DNA from: Candidatus Rhodoferax odensensis
GTDB taxonomy: Bacteria > Pseudomonadota > Gammaproteobacteria > Burkholderiales > Burkholderiaceae_C
Assembly (NCBI GenBank): GCA_016718405.1
Contig: JADKDJ010000033.1
Location: 62,001 to 126,000, forward strand
Direction: 5' to 3'
Length of the DNA stretch: 64,000 nt
Positions within the stretch are counted from its first letter, which is position 1; every line of letters starts with the position of its first letter. The notes under the pieces were generated by a model. It had not been told where the DNA came from. It was given only the letters and a program-made list of their open reading frames with translations, and did no database searches. This document shows positions 55,820-64,000 of this stretch, one piece after another. Both the position numbers and the translations under genes were made by a program.

Positions 55820-55825
55820 TACAAT
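55820..55825 (+). promoter_or_regulatory. Possible -10 of the small RNA
   Basis: TACAAT lies about 7 bases before the first hairpin. A -35 is not clear (TGTTCG at 55797-55802 with 17-base spacing). Confidence 0.3.
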
Positions 55826-55829
55826 TGGG

Positions 55830-55896
55830 TTGTTGCCCTTGTTATAGCGGCAAGGACAACAAAACGAGTTGGAGCCCTTCGGGGCTCCTTTTTTTT
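55830..55896 (+). ncRNA. Putative small RNA with two stem-loops
   Basis: TTGTTGCCCTTG (55830-55841) pairs with CAAGGACAACAA (55851-55862) at 11 of 12 positions around a 9-base loop. A short linker (AACGAGTT) leads to a terminator hairpin at 55871-55888. About 67 nt in all. It lies between genes and is not the end of an obvious upstream transcript, since the secreted protein gene ends 270 bases earlier. It could instead be a leader or orphan terminator. Confidence 0.5.
55871..55896 (+). terminator. Strong Rho-independent terminator
   Basis: GGAGCCC (55871-55877), loop TTCG and GGGCTCC (55882-55888), followed by eight T (55889-55896), make a textbook intrinsic terminator for rightward transcription, insulating otsA. 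Confidence 0.9.
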
Positions 55897-56055
55897 GTTG
55901 CCCGCCAACGGATGATCCGTCGGCTGCGCAACCGGGAACGGATCCAGCGGCGCGCTGATCGACAACGGACTCCAGCGGTTCAAGTACATTGCAGTCAACG
56001 CATCTTGCGCGTTGAGATGCCGCGCTGAACTGAGCCCGACTTGAGGAATAGCCAC

Positions 56056-58286
56056 ATGAAATTGTCTCTTCGTTTTGTGCTGCCGTTGATGCTGGTGTTG
56101 GCGGGTTTTGCCTACGCGCTGGCACCCTTGGTGGACCAGCTCACGCTGCGCTGGTTCGTGCGCGACCTCGACATCCGCGCGTCCCTGATCGTCAACACCA
56201 TTCAAGAGCCCCTGCAGGAGCAGCTCGCAGCCGGCAAGAAGGCCAAGATCGGCGAGTTCTTCAATCGCATTAGCCAGGACGAGCGTCTGTATGCAGTCGG
56301 CTACTGCGCCTCACCAGCCGTCGCGGCACTGGCCAGCCGCTCCATGCCAGCCGAAGTTCGGTGTGACCAGCTTCAGCGCTGGCAAGGGCCCGGTGATCAC
56401 CTGCTGGAAAGCGCCCGCGGACCCTTGCACGTGGCCGTGCGGCCGCTGGTCAATGAGATCGGCACCGGCGGCGATCTGGTGCTGGTGCACGACATGAGTT
56501 TTGTGACCCGTCGCAGCGAAGAAACCAAGCGCTACGTGTTCTACTTCTTCACCGCAATGGCGGTTGCCATTTCACTCATCACGGTGGTCATCGCCCAACT
56601 GTCCTGGCGCGGCTGGATGGCTGGCATGCAGTCCCTGCTGCGTGGCGAGGGCCTGCTGCGCCAGCCGGTTGCCGCCGCGCCCAAACACCCTTCCGAGTTC
56701 AGACCGATTGCGCGCGACCTGCAACGCCTGATCAATGAACTGGAGGCCGAGACCCGGGCTCGCGACGAGAGCCAAGTGACCTGGACGCCGGAAGCGTTGC
56801 GCGCCATCCTACACGGCGAGTTGCGTGGCGAAGACGTGATCGTGGTCTCCAATCGGGAACCGTATATTCACCAGCGACGCGGCGAGCGCATCGACGTTCA
56901 GCGCCCCGCCAGCGGGTTGGTGACGGCATTGGAGCCGATCATGCGCGCCTGCTCGGGCACCTGGATCGCCCATGGTAGCGGCTCGGCCGACCGGGAAGCA
57001 GTGGACAAGCACGACCGCGTGGCCGTGCCGCCCGAGCACCCGCCTACCAGATCCGCCGCGTCTGGCTCAGCCCCGAGGAAGAAGCCGGCTACTACTACGG
57101 CTTTTCCAACGAGGGGCTCTGGCCGCTTTGCCACATCGCCCACGTGCGGCCCACGTTCCGCTCGGGCGACTGGGCGCAGTACGTCGCGGTCAACCGCAAG
57201 TTTGCCCTGGCCGTGGTGAGCGAGTCCAAGACCAAGAACCCGATCATCCTGGTGCAGGACTACCACTTTGCCTTGCTGCCCAAGATGATCCGGGAACAAC
57301 TGCCCGATGCCACCATCATCACGTTCTGGCACATCCCCTGGCCCAACCCCGAGTCCTTTGCCATCTGCCCCTGGCGCGACGAAGTGTTGGCGGGCCTGCT
57401 GGGCAGCAGCATCCTAGGCTTTCACACCCAGTTTCATTGCAACAATTTTGTCGACACGGTGGACCGATTCTTGGAGGCGCGGGTGGACCGCGAGTCCTTC
57501 AACGTGTCCTTCGGCGGCAAGCTCACGGCAGTGCGGCGCTACCCCATTTCGATTGCCTGGCCGCCCGAGCCGCAAGTGCTGCAAAAGCCGGTGGCCGATT
57601 GCCGCGCCGCCATCCGCCAGTTGAACGATCTGCCGCCCGAGCACAAGCTGGGCATCGGCGTGGACCGCCTGGACTACACCAAGGGCATCATCGAGCGCTT
57701 TCGGGCCATCGAGCGTTTGCTCGAACTCAACCCACAGTGGATCGGCCAGTTCACCTTTGTCCAGATCGCCGCGCCCACCCGCGCCGGCATTGACGAGTAC
57801 CAGCACCATGAGGCCCAGGTGCGCGCCATGGCGACGCGCATCAACACCCGTTTTGCCCGCCAGGGGCCGCCACCGATCGTGCTCAAGGTCGAGCACCACG
57901 AACCGCTGGCGGTGTATGAGTACTGCCGCGCCGCGGACCTGTGTTTTGTCAGCAGCCTGCACGACGGCATGAACTTGGTGGCCAAGGAGTTCGTCGCGGC
58001 GCGCGACGACGAACGCGGCGTGCTGGTCTTGTCGCAGTTCACCGGCGCGGCACGCGAGCTGGCCGAGGCCCTGATCGTCAATCCCTACGATGCGGACCAA
58101 TGCGCCGCCGCGCTGCACATGGCGCTGACCATGCCGGTGGCCGAACAGCGCGATCGCATGCGCCTGATGCGCGGCCTGGTGGCCGAGTTCAACGTCTTTC
58201 GCTGGGCCGGGCGCATGCTGCTGGATGCGGCCGCCATGCGTCGGCGCGGTCGCCTGATCGACAAACCAGGTGCCACCAGCGCATGA
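56056..58286 (+). pseudogene. otsA: Membrane-anchored trehalose-6-phosphate synthase, one frameshift
   Basis: ATG 56056 (GAGGA upstream) starts a protein of about 743 residues if repaired. The N-terminus has a TM helix (about 4-27), a periplasmic segment (to about 163) and a second TM helix (about 166-187) with a HAMP-like and coiled region. GT20 follows with VIVVSNREPYIHQR. At about 57042-57043 one base (probably G) is missing: frame 1 reads PPEHPPTRS, frame 0 resumes YQIRRVWLSPEEEAGYYYGFSNEGLWPL. Then come DYHFALLPKMIRE, HIPWPNPE, VDRLDYTKGI and SSLHDGMNLVAKEF. It uses UDP-glucose and glucose 6-phosphate. Real mutation or sequencing error is undecided. Confidence 0.88.
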
Positions 58287-59035
58287 GCACGCCGCGCAAG
58301 TCAGAGCCGCCGTCCCCGCACGCGGACTGGGCCTTTTTTCTGGATGTCGACGGCACCTTGATCAACCTCGCCGACACGCCGCAGGCGGTGTGTGTGGATG
58401 CCGCGCTGCTGGACCTGATCGGCCGGTTGCACCGCGCCAGCGGGGGCGCCGTGGCCCTGGTCAGCGGCCGCATGATCTCGGACCTGCAGAGCCGTCTCGG
58501 CGCGCTGACGCTGCCGCTGGCCGGGCAACATGGCCTGGAGCGTCGCGACGCGGCCGGCCGTCTGTGGATGCATGCCGCGCCGCCGGCCGCCAAGTACGCG
58601 ATCAAGGAGTCGCTGGCGCCACTGCTGGCGCGCCACCCCGGCTTGATGCTGGAAGACAAGGGCTTGACATTGGCCCTGCACTACCGGCTGGCGCCCGTCA
58701 TGGCCTCCAACGTGCACCGCATCATGCATCGCCTGGTCAGCCAGCTCGGCCATGGCCTGGAGTTGCAGCGCGGCAAACGCGTGGTGGAGATCAAACCCGC
58801 CGGCATTGACAAGGGCACCGCCGTGGCCGAGTATCTGGCCGAACCGCCCTTCCGTGGCCGCCGTGCGGTGTTCATTGGTGACGATCTCAACGACGAGCAT
58901 GGTTTTGCCGAAGTCAATCGGCTCGGTGGTGTCTCGATCAAGGTTGGCCGCGGTGCCAGTTGCGCGCTTTTTCGACTCAAAGACGTGGCGTCGGTCAGGC
59001 GCTGGTTGGCCGCTGCCCTGAAGGAAACCCCATGA
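58283..59035 (+). CDS. otsB: Trehalose-6-phosphate phosphatase
   Basis: The 250-aa HAD-fold protein has the nucleophile motif FFLDVDGTLINLA near 20-32, GQHGLERRD, the cap (HYRLAP), and the C-terminal FIGDDLNDEHGF. ATG 58283 overlaps the otsA stop by 4 bases (ATGA), and its own stop overlaps the GH15 gene by 4 bases. Trehalose synthesis is thus one operon with a GH15 enzyme. Confidence 0.95.
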   Translation: MSTPRKSEPPSPHADWAFFLDVDGTLINLADTPQAVCVDAALLDLIGRLHRASGGAVALVSGRMISDLQSRLGALTLPLAGQHGLERRDAAGRLWMHAAPPAAKYAIKESLAPLLARHPGLMLEDKGLTLALHYRLAPVMASNVHRIMHRLVSQLGHGLELQRGKRVVEIKPAGIDKGTAVAEYLAEPPFRGRRAVFIGDDLNDEHGFAEVNRLGGVSIKVGRGASCALFRLKDVASVRRWLAAALKETP

Positions 59036-60810
59036 AAACGCTCGATCTCGCCTTGATTGGAAACGGCACCATCGGTGCGCTGATTGACGCGCAAGCCACG
59101 ATCAATTGGGCGTGCTGGCCGCGCTTCGACGGCGACCCGGTGTTCTGCGCCCTGCTCAAGGACACTGACGACTACGGGTTCTTCTCGGTGGAACTGGCCG
59201 ACTGCGAACGCACCGAGCAGCACTACCTTGAGAACACGGCGATTCTGGTGACCCGATTGTTCGATCGCCAGGGTGGTGCGATCGAAGTCACCGACTTCGC
59301 GCCACGCTTTGGCCAGCATGGCCGCACCTTCCGGCCCATGATGCTGGTGCGACGGCTGCGCCGGCTGACTGGCAGTCCGCGCCTGACACTGCGCTTGCGC
59401 CCGGCCTGCTCCGACGGTGCCGCTCGCCCAGCGGTGACCTGGGGCAGCAACCACATCCGTTACGTCGGCCCGACGCTGGCGTTGCGGCTGACCACCGACG
59501 CATCGCTGACGGCCATCCTGCAGGAGACGCCGTTCTTTCTCGACGACACGGTGACCCTGCTGCTGGGCGCGGACGAAACCGTGCACGAGGCGGCTAGCGA
59601 TGTGGGCCGGCGCTTCCTGGAAGACACCACTCAGCACTGGCGCGAATGGGTGCGCGCGCTGGCCATCCCCTATGAGTGGCAGGAGGCCGTCATCCGGGCT
59701 GCCATCACGCTCCAGCTCAACGCCTACGACGACACTGGCGCCATCGTCGCCGCCATGAGCAGTTCGATCCCCGAGGCCCCCCACAGTGGGCGCAATTGGG
59801 ACTACCGCTACTGCTGGCTGCGCGATGGCTATTTCGTGGTCAACGCCCTGAACCGCCTGGGCGCCACGCGCACCATGGAGCGTTACCTCGGCTACATCGT
59901 GAACATTGCCGCGCAGGCGGGCGCCGGTCCGCTGCAACCGGTTTACGGCATCGATGGCCGAATCGAACTCGATGAGCGCGAGCTGCCGGCGCTGTCCGGC
60001 TACCGGGGCATGGGGCCGGCGCGCACTGGCAACCTGGCCTACAAACAGGTTCAGCATGATGTCTATGGCTCGGCGATCCTGGCGGTCAGCCACATCTTCT
60101 TTGACTGCCGACTGACCCGCCGCGGGGACGAGGCGCTGTTTCGTCGCCTCGAACCGCTAGGCGAGCAGGCGCTGCGCTGCCACGACCAGCCCGACGCCGG
60201 GCTGTGGGAATTGCGCGGCAGCGCGCGCGTGCACACCTTCTCATCCGTCATGTGCTGGGCCGCATGCGATCGGCTGGCCCGCATCGCCAGTCACCTCGGG
60301 TTGACCGAACGCGCCAGCTATTGGCACGAGCAATCGCTGGTGATCCACGCAACCATCAGTCAGCGCGCCTGGAACGCGCGGCGTGGCAGCTTCGTCGCCA
60401 CGTTCGAAGGTGACACCATGGATGCCAGCTTGCTGCTGCTCGCAGAAGTCGGGTTTCTCGATGTCACTGACCCGCGCTTTCGCGCCACCGTCAGTGCGGT
60501 CAACCAGGATCTGCGTCGTGGCGACTTCATCTTTCGCTACATCGAGAAGGACGACTTTGGCGAACCCGAGAACGCCTTCCTGGTGTGCACCTTCTGGTAT
60601 GTCAACGCCCTGGCGTCACTGGACTGCCGTCAGGAAGCCCGCGAGCTGTTCGGCAAGCTGCTGGCCTGTCGCAATCACCACGGCTTGCTGGCCGAACACG
60701 TGGACCCACGCAGCGGCGAGCCGTGGGGCAACTTCGTGCAGACCTACAGCATGGTCGGACTGATCAACGCCGCCATCCGGCTATCGATCCGTTGGGATCA
60801 GGCGTTCTGA
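59032..60810 (+). CDS. Glycoside hydrolase family 15 protein (glucoamylase/trehalase-like)
   Basis: The 592-aa protein has an N-terminal beta domain (ALIGNGTIGALIDAQATINWACWPRFDGDPVF) and an (alpha/alpha)6 catalytic domain. That domain has GRNWDYRYCWLRDGYF, GLWELRG and the C-terminal LLAEHVDPRSGEPWGNFVQTYS with the catalytic acid region. GH15 covers glucoamylase and bacterial trehalase. It overlaps otsB by 4 bases, so trehalase or alpha-glucan trimming in trehalose metabolism is likely. There is no signal peptide, so it is cytoplasmic. Confidence 0.88.
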   Translation: MKTLDLALIGNGTIGALIDAQATINWACWPRFDGDPVFCALLKDTDDYGFFSVELADCERTEQHYLENTAILVTRLFDRQGGAIEVTDFAPRFGQHGRTFRPMMLVRRLRRLTGSPRLTLRLRPACSDGAARPAVTWGSNHIRYVGPTLALRLTTDASLTAILQETPFFLDDTVTLLLGADETVHEAASDVGRRFLEDTTQHWREWVRALAIPYEWQEAVIRAAITLQLNAYDDTGAIVAAMSSSIPEAPHSGRNWDYRYCWLRDGYFVVNALNRLGATRTMERYLGYIVNIAAQAGAGPLQPVYGIDGRIELDERELPALSGYRGMGPARTGNLAYKQVQHDVYGSAILAVSHIFFDCRLTRRGDEALFRRLEPLGEQALRCHDQPDAGLWELRGSARVHTFSSVMCWAACDRLARIASHLGLTERASYWHEQSLVIHATISQRAWNARRGSFVATFEGDTMDASLLLLAEVGFLDVTDPRFRATVSAVNQDLRRGDFIFRYIEKDDFGEPENAFLVCTFWYVNALASLDCRQEARELFGKLLACRNHHGLLAEHVDPRSGEPWGNFVQTYSMVGLINAAIRLSIRWDQAF

Positions 60811-60820
60811 GGGGATAAGC

Positions 60821-61756
60821 TCAGAACGGGGCGGTGGTCATGATCACAAAACCGACGTAGGCACCAATGAGCGCCAGACCGCGACGGCGCGACAGCGCGC
60901 CGCCGCGCGGCTTCATCAGCAGCACGGTCAGCACGCCAAACAGCAACGCCGCCGCAAGTTCGTTCAGTGGCGCGCTGATTGGGTGAATGGTAGCCGTCAG
61001 GCCCACTATCGCCAGGCCATTGAACAGATTGCTGCCCAGCAAGGTGCCCAGGCCCACATCGTCATGGCCTCGCCAGCGCGACAACACCACCGTCACCAGC
61101 TCGGGCAAAGAGGTGCCCAGCGCCACGACGGTGGCGCCGATCACATAGGGGTGTACCCCGAGCGTTGCCGCAATGCCCGAGGCGCCCGCCACAAACAGGC
61201 GACCGGCCAGCACCAGGCCAAGCAGGCCACCCAACACCATCAGCCAGGCATGGGCCGGTCGCGCCACCATGGAGACCTCCGGTATTGCCTGCCGTCGGTG
61301 CGCCATCGCCTGCCGCACCACCAGGGCCAGCCAGCCTGCAAACACCGCCAGCAGCACAACGCCCTCGCCACGCGACAGCAGACCATCGCGCGCCAAGCCC
61401 AGCGTGAGCACGGGCACCGCCAGCGCCAGCATGAAATCGCGCCTGAAGTCATCAAGGCGCGCCGCCACGGGACGCCACAGCAAGGCCAGGCCCATGATCA
61501 GCCCGACGTTGACCACATTGCTGCCCAATGCGTCGCCCAGGCCAATGCCGGGCTTGCCGACCAGCGCGGCGAAGCTCGACACCGCCAATTCCGGGCTTGA
61601 CGTGGCAAAGGCCGCCAGCGTGGTGGCCACCAGAAACTTGGGCAGGCGCAACCAATCCGCGATGCCCAGCACACCCTGCAAAAAGAGTGCGCCACCCACT
61701 GCGGCGGCCGGAATAGCCGCGAGCAGGAGCAGCAAGTCAGTGGTGGCTATGGGCAT
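60821..61756 (-). CDS. Calcium/sodium antiporter (CaCA, YrbG-like)
   Basis: The 311-aa protein has about ten membrane segments and two inverted alpha-repeats: ATSSPELAVS with GDALGSNVVNVG and GTSLPELVTVV with GTLLGSNLFNGLAIVG. These acidic GxxxPE and GSN motifs bind Ca2+/Na+. It is convergent with the GH15 gene, with only a 10-base gap. A housekeeping cation exchanger. Confidence 0.9.
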   Translation of the reverse strand: MPIATTDLLLLLAAIPAAAVGGALFLQGVLGIADWLRLPKFLVATTLAAFATSSPELAVSSFAALVGKPGIGLGDALGSNVVNVGLIMGLALLWRPVAARLDDFRRDFMLALAVPVLTLGLARDGLLSRGEGVVLLAVFAGWLALVVRQAMAHRRQAIPEVSMVARPAHAWLMVLGGLLGLVLAGRLFVAGASGIAATLGVHPYVIGATVVALGTSLPELVTVVLSRWRGHDDVGLGTLLGSNLFNGLAIVGLTATIHPISAPLNELAAALLFGVLTVLLMKPRGGALSRRRGLALIGAYVGFVIMTTAPF

Positions 61757-61814
61757 GGCAAGGCAGACATCGATGAAAACACCAGCCTACCACCGTCGCC
61801 TCAGCGCCGAAGCG

Positions 61815-63086
61815 TCACACCGCGCAGGACCGAAACCCCACAAAGATGTCGTCGCGCTCGGGCAGAAAGTAATTGCGGTATTTGGGGTGTTTCATGCGCG
61901 AGCGGGTTGCGAACGAGGCGCCGCGCAGCACCTTGTGCGTGCCAAACCATGGCTGCGAATAGTCGCGGTAAGGGTCCGGGGTGAAACCCGGATAGCCGCG
62001 AAAGGTGGTGCCGGTCCACTCCCACACGTCACCCCACTTAAAGCCGCGCCGCGCAGCGGTGTGCGCCGCCACCTCCCACTCCACCTCAGCGGGCAGGCGC
62101 CGACCGGCCCAGCGGCACCAGGCATCGGCCTCCCACCAGCTCACATGCATCACCGGTTGGCCACCCAGCATGCGCATCGACTTGCCAAAGCGTGTTTGCA
62201 GCACAGCCGCGGCGCCGCCAAAGCGCGCCACGCCGATCTGCTCGACAAAGGCCGGGCCACGCCGACCGTCCTGCGCGTTTTTCTCCTGCATCCAGCGCCA
62301 ACCCAGTGGGTGCCACAGCTCCTCTCGGTCGTATCCCCCATCGTCGACAAACTCGACGAATTGCGACCAGTTCACCGCCTGCGCGTCAATCTCGAACTCG
62401 GGCACCGCCACCACGTGCGCGGGCCGCTCGTTGTCAAAACTGAAGCCGCCGACATCGCTGACACCCAGGCTCCAACGCGTGGCGGGCACCAGCAGCGGCG
62501 CACTGGCGGGCACCGGGCCTGGCATGGCCACTTTGAGGGGCAGGCCGAGGGTCTGCGCCATGTACACCCAGGCTTCGCCGTGCATGTCTTCATGGAACAG
62601 CGACAAGCGGTGGAAGTACAGCGCGTCGTCTTCGTCCGGCGCCTTTTCCAGTATCTCCAGATTCGACTCCAAAGTGTCGAGCAGGTAGCGCCGGATGTCG
62701 TCCACGCCCGGCAGGTCCAGCGACCAGCGCGTGTCGTGCGCCACCAGGCTGGAGTTGTACCAACCGTCGACACCAGTCTCGATCGAGGCCAGTCGCGTCG
62801 CTGATGGATCGGCACGCCGCCCCAGGTGGCGCTGCAGGTTGCGCGCGATCCACCACTCGGCAAACCAACCGATGTGCCCCAGCTCCCACAAGGGCGGGTT
62901 GAGCTCGCGCACACACGGCACCTCGAAGTTGACTTCGGCCAGCGCCTTTTCGTACTCACCCAGCAAGTGCAGCGTTTGGTTGCGTGCGTCCATCAGCGCC
63001 AGCGACAGCACGTCGCGCCCGGCATGGCGCATGTCGGGCGAGTCAATCGAGATGAGGCTGGTCTTGTGCATGATCTTGCGTTTCAT
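61815..63086 (-). CDS. EgtB/SenA-like sulfoxide or selenoxide synthase
   Basis: The 423-aa protein has an N-terminal DinB-like domain with iron ligands in ELGHIGWFAEWW and FHEDMHGEAWVYMAQ. A C-terminal FGE-sulfatase domain has PVMHVSWWEADAWCRWAGRRLPAEVEWE and GDVWEWTGTTFRGYPGF. The family includes EgtB (ergothioneine) and SenA (selenoneine). No egtD, senB or senC is in the window, so the substrate is open. GTG 63104, ATG 63086 and ATG 63071 are possible starts; no ribosome-binding site decides. A short fragment of the gene sits at 55675-55741. Confidence 0.8.
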   Translation of the reverse strand: MKRKIMHKTSLISIDSPDMRHAGRDVLSLALMDARNQTLHLLGEYEKALAEVNFEVPCVRELNPPLWELGHIGWFAEWWIARNLQRHLGRRADPSATRLASIETGVDGWYNSSLVAHDTRWSLDLPGVDDIRRYLLDTLESNLEILEKAPDEDDALYFHRLSLFHEDMHGEAWVYMAQTLGLPLKVAMPGPVPASAPLLVPATRWSLGVSDVGGFSFDNERPAHVVAVPEFEIDAQAVNWSQFVEFVDDGGYDREELWHPLGWRWMQEKNAQDGRRGPAFVEQIGVARFGGAAAVLQTRFGKSMRMLGGQPVMHVSWWEADAWCRWAGRRLPAEVEWEVAAHTAARRGFKWGDVWEWTGTTFRGYPGFTPDPYRDYSQPWFGTHKVLRGASFATRSRMKHPKYRNYFLPERDDIFVGFRSCAV

Positions 63087-63286
63087 TATTGTGCGTTGAG
63101 TCACGTTCGTGGGGACTTCGTCCGCGGTGTTGTACTGGTATTTACCCTAGTCAAAAGCGCGGCGCCGTCAGGGTTTTCTCAGTCATCAAGCGTTAACCTC
63201 CAGCTTGCACTATGGTCAGCGCTGGCACACGGATGACGCCGCACCGTTGGACCTCAGACTTCATAATTTTTTTGGATGGAGACACC

Positions 63287-63889
63287 ATGACCGCGCTACT
63301 GTCCCTGTCCCGGCTGATCGACAAGATCAGCACCGGGGTTGGCAAATTCACGATGTGGCTGATCCTGGCCACCACGCTCATCAGCGCCGGCAACGCCATC
63401 GTGCGCAAGGTGTTCAACGTCAGCTCCAACGGCCTGCTGGAGATCCAGTGGTACCTGTTTGCCGCCGTGTTCATGCTCGGCGCGAGTTATGGCTTTCTGA
63501 AGAATTCGCATGTGCGCATCGACTTCATCTCCTCCAAGTTGAGTGAGCGCGCGCGCAACTGGATTGACGTGATCGGCATCCTGTTGGTGCTGATTCCGTT
63601 TTGCCTGATCATCATCTCACTGGGCTGGCCCTTCTTCATGCAGGCCCTGAACAGCGGCGAGATGTCGCAAAACGCGGGTGGCCTGATTCGCTGGCCGGCC
63701 TATGCGTTGATTCCGGCCGGTTTTGCCTTGCTGCTGATGCAGGCGCTGTCCGAGCTGATCAAACGCATCGCTTTCCTCACCGGCAACGGCCCGGACGTGC
63801 TCAACAGCGAAGACACCAAGTCCGACGAACAGAAGCACCTTGAAGAACTAGAAGCCCAGGCCGCACGCCAACTGGCTGGAGAAAAATAA
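63287..63889 (+). CDS. dctQ: TRAP transporter small permease (DctQ), second system
   Basis: The 200-aa protein has four membrane segments (…NGLLEIQWYLFAAVFMLGASYGFLKNSHVRID…) in DctQ order and an extended charged C-terminus (about 175-200). TGGAGA precedes ATG 63287; the longer frame to 63212 is not used. The dctM gene begins one base after its stop codon. Confidence 0.93.
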   Translation: MTALLSLSRLIDKISTGVGKFTMWLILATTLISAGNAIVRKVFNVSSNGLLEIQWYLFAAVFMLGASYGFLKNSHVRIDFISSKLSERARNWIDVIGILLVLIPFCLIIISLGWPFFMQALNSGEMSQNAGGLIRWPAYALIPAGFALLLMQALSELIKRIAFLTGNGPDVLNSEDTKSDEQKHLEELEAQAARQLAGEK

Positions 63890-64000
63890 ATGCAAACCAC
63901 CTTTCTGGCACAGCAGTTTGTGCCACTCATGTTCTGCGGGCTGTTCGCCCTGCTGCTGACCGGTTTTCCGGTGGCCTTTGGCCTGGCCGCCTGCGGGCTG
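63890..64000 (+). CDS. dctM: TRAP transporter large permease (DctM), start only
   Basis: ATG 63890 follows the dctQ stop (TAA 63887-63889) directly. The 37 codons seen (MQTTFLAQQFVPLMFCGLFA…GFPVAFGLAACGL) match a DctM N-terminus. The gene continues beyond the window. Confidence 0.88.
   Translation, partial: MQTTFLAQQFVPLMFCGLFALLLTGFPVAFGLAACGL

Noticed and set aside
55810..55848. TTGACA…TTATAG as the small RNA promoter
   Set aside because: The two elements are 26 bases apart, too far for sigma-70, and TTATAG would lie inside the first hairpin.
61173..62804. 543-codon plus-strand frame over the antiporter and EgtB-like genes
   Set aside because: It crosses two real reverse-strand genes and their gap. 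The composition is typical of an antisense shadow, with no domain motifs.

Overview
The window looks like chromosomal DNA of a betaproteobacterium of the order Burkholderiales, most likely a Comamonadaceae close to Rhodoferax or Polaromonas. This is inference from gene content: the order leuB-asd-fimV-truA-trpF-trpB-trpA-accD, high G+C, many TRAP transporters, an Aromatoleum-type tungsten aldehyde oxidoreductase, and short dispersed GCGCTAT/TAGC repeats. No rRNA, tRNA, CRISPR array, prophage or complete insertion sequence was seen.

Layout. 1-9150 is a housekeeping block: the end of leuB, a possible Thr/Ile leader peptide, asd, fimV, truA, the trpFBA genes with overlapping ends, and accD. 9187-12833 holds a YggT-like membrane protein, lysS, a YgjP-type metallopeptidase and a DUF218 envelope protein. 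12861-13022 is a small membrane-protein gene. 13325-22923 is a leftward cluster: a LysR regulator, a D-glutamate-cyclase-like (DUF1445) protein, a tripartite TRAP transporter with two different substrate-binding proteins, and a fused 5-oxoprolinase. Together these suggest uptake and ring opening of 5-oxoproline or a similar cyclic amide. 23105-25795 has crcB (with a possible degenerate fluoride riboswitch) and a LytS/AlgR-type two-component pair.

25933-43100 and 51547-54978 carry a molybdenum/tungsten theme. A leftward AorABC-like operon (polyferredoxin, W-pterin catalytic subunit, FAD subunit) continues into a MoaD-like protein and an unrecognised 99-aa protein. A divergent GAF/Fis regulator without an AAA+ domain lies opposite. 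Further right are a large DMSO-reductase-family enzyme with fdhD, a decayed modA fragment, modABC, and, 8 kb beyond modABC, tupBCA with a divergent HTH/periplasmic-binding-like regulator. The uptake systems would supply molybdate and tungstate for the pterin enzymes.

43144-51516 has a gamma-glutamyltransferase whose 3' end is corrupted by poly-G, a hydrolase, a DUF3052 protein, a 300-bp MITE-like element, a class A penicillin-binding protein, an MFS carrier, and a DsrE protein opposite an ArsR-rhodanese regulator. 55066-60810 holds a secreted protein, an EgtB-like gene fragment, a probable small RNA with a strong terminator, and an otsA-otsB-GH15 trehalose operon in which otsA carries an N-terminal membrane module and one frameshift. 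The window ends with a Ca2+/Na+ antiporter, an EgtB/SenA-like enzyme and the start of a second TRAP transporter.

Two caveats on quality. Three G-homopolymer tracts (44847-44863, 44924-44939, 50748-50846) look like sequencing or assembly artefacts, and the otsA frameshift may be one too. Residue positions are hand-counted and approximate.
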